64,000 nucleotides of DNA from Synechococcus sp. MU1617 (GTDB lineage: Bacteria > Cyanobacteriota > Cyanobacteriia > PCC-6307 > Cyanobiaceae): the NCBI RefSeq assembly GCF_020514235.1, contig NZ_VTLB01000001.1, forward strand, positions 310,001-374,000, given 5' to 3'. Shown in pieces: positions 63,920-64,000 of the stretch. Each line of letters starts with the position of its first letter. Position 1 is the first letter of the stretch. A program made the translations under genes and the position numbers. A model generated the notes under the pieces. The model was given only the letters and a program-made list of their open reading frames with translations. It was not told where the DNA came from and ran no database searches.

Positions 63920-64000
63920 CTCTCTCCTTGTCGCTGACTTATCTCTACTCCTCTCCCCTGCAAAATCAATAGGTACTTAACGCATTCCTTTACACAAAAA

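Overview
The window looks like a chromosome segment of a marine picocyanobacterium (Synechococcus/Cyanobium type). Evidence: GC-rich, densely packed housekeeping genes with many 4-base ATGA/GTGA overlaps; a solanesyl diphosphate synthase, UbiD and MenB/MenD set for plastoquinone and phylloquinone; cyanobacterial families (DUF760, DUF1350, DUF4336, DUF1651, DUF2973, DUF3721); and tandem PstS phosphate-binding proteins plus a PhoX-type phosphatase. I identify families from memory of their motifs; no search was run. I recognised no tRNA, rRNA or CRISPR array.

Region 1 (1-25460) is core genome: two PstS paralogs, a DEDDh exonuclease, PrxQ/BCP, acetyl-CoA synthetase, solanesyl-PP synthase, MurI-AmiC, a nitrilase, ComB, UbiD, AroA, an MnmC-like methyltransferase, GlmU, MurF, GlgA, an L,D-transpeptidase, MenB, MenD, LepB, DUF760 and DUF4336.

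Region 2 (about 25488-33100) looks like an integrated mobile element. It has a tyrosine recombinase, a small HTH (excisionase-like) protein, a TerS/HTH-like protein on the opposite strand, and a 986-residue primase/helicase-like protein resembling the CyRepA1 plasmid replication family. A Tat-exported flavin amine oxidase follows as possible cargo. Three related repeats, each two TTGYRCAA-type boxes 20 bp apart, sit at the left edge, after the replication gene, and at the right edge. The two outer copies are also followed by paired AGGGNCA boxes 11 bp apart. I propose these as attachment or integrase-binding sites.

Region 3 (33240-45816) is a copper/heavy-metal resistance island: a half-length ChrA; a CusBA-like RND pump with an extra adaptor-like protein; a divergent CusRS/CopRS-like two-component system; DUF411; a glutaredoxin-MauE fusion; a Tat multicopper oxidase with a Met-Gly hexamer repeat; a divergent MerR regulator with its promoter; DUF305 (CopM-like); DUF3721; a small membrane protein; and a second DUF411. 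A CopR-like direct repeat lies between pump and regulator genes.

Region 4 (45817-52107) is rich in very small genes, several below the usual annotation cutoff, around an alternative sigma factor. It holds a dispersed 21-bp repeat and remnants. Region 5 (52108-54339) carries full-length ChrA and an ACR3 arsenite exporter behind a perfect ArsR-type palindrome. Region 6 (54484-64000) returns to core-like genes: a DUF2079 membrane protein, PhoX, several small genes, a LOG-family protein and PhoH.
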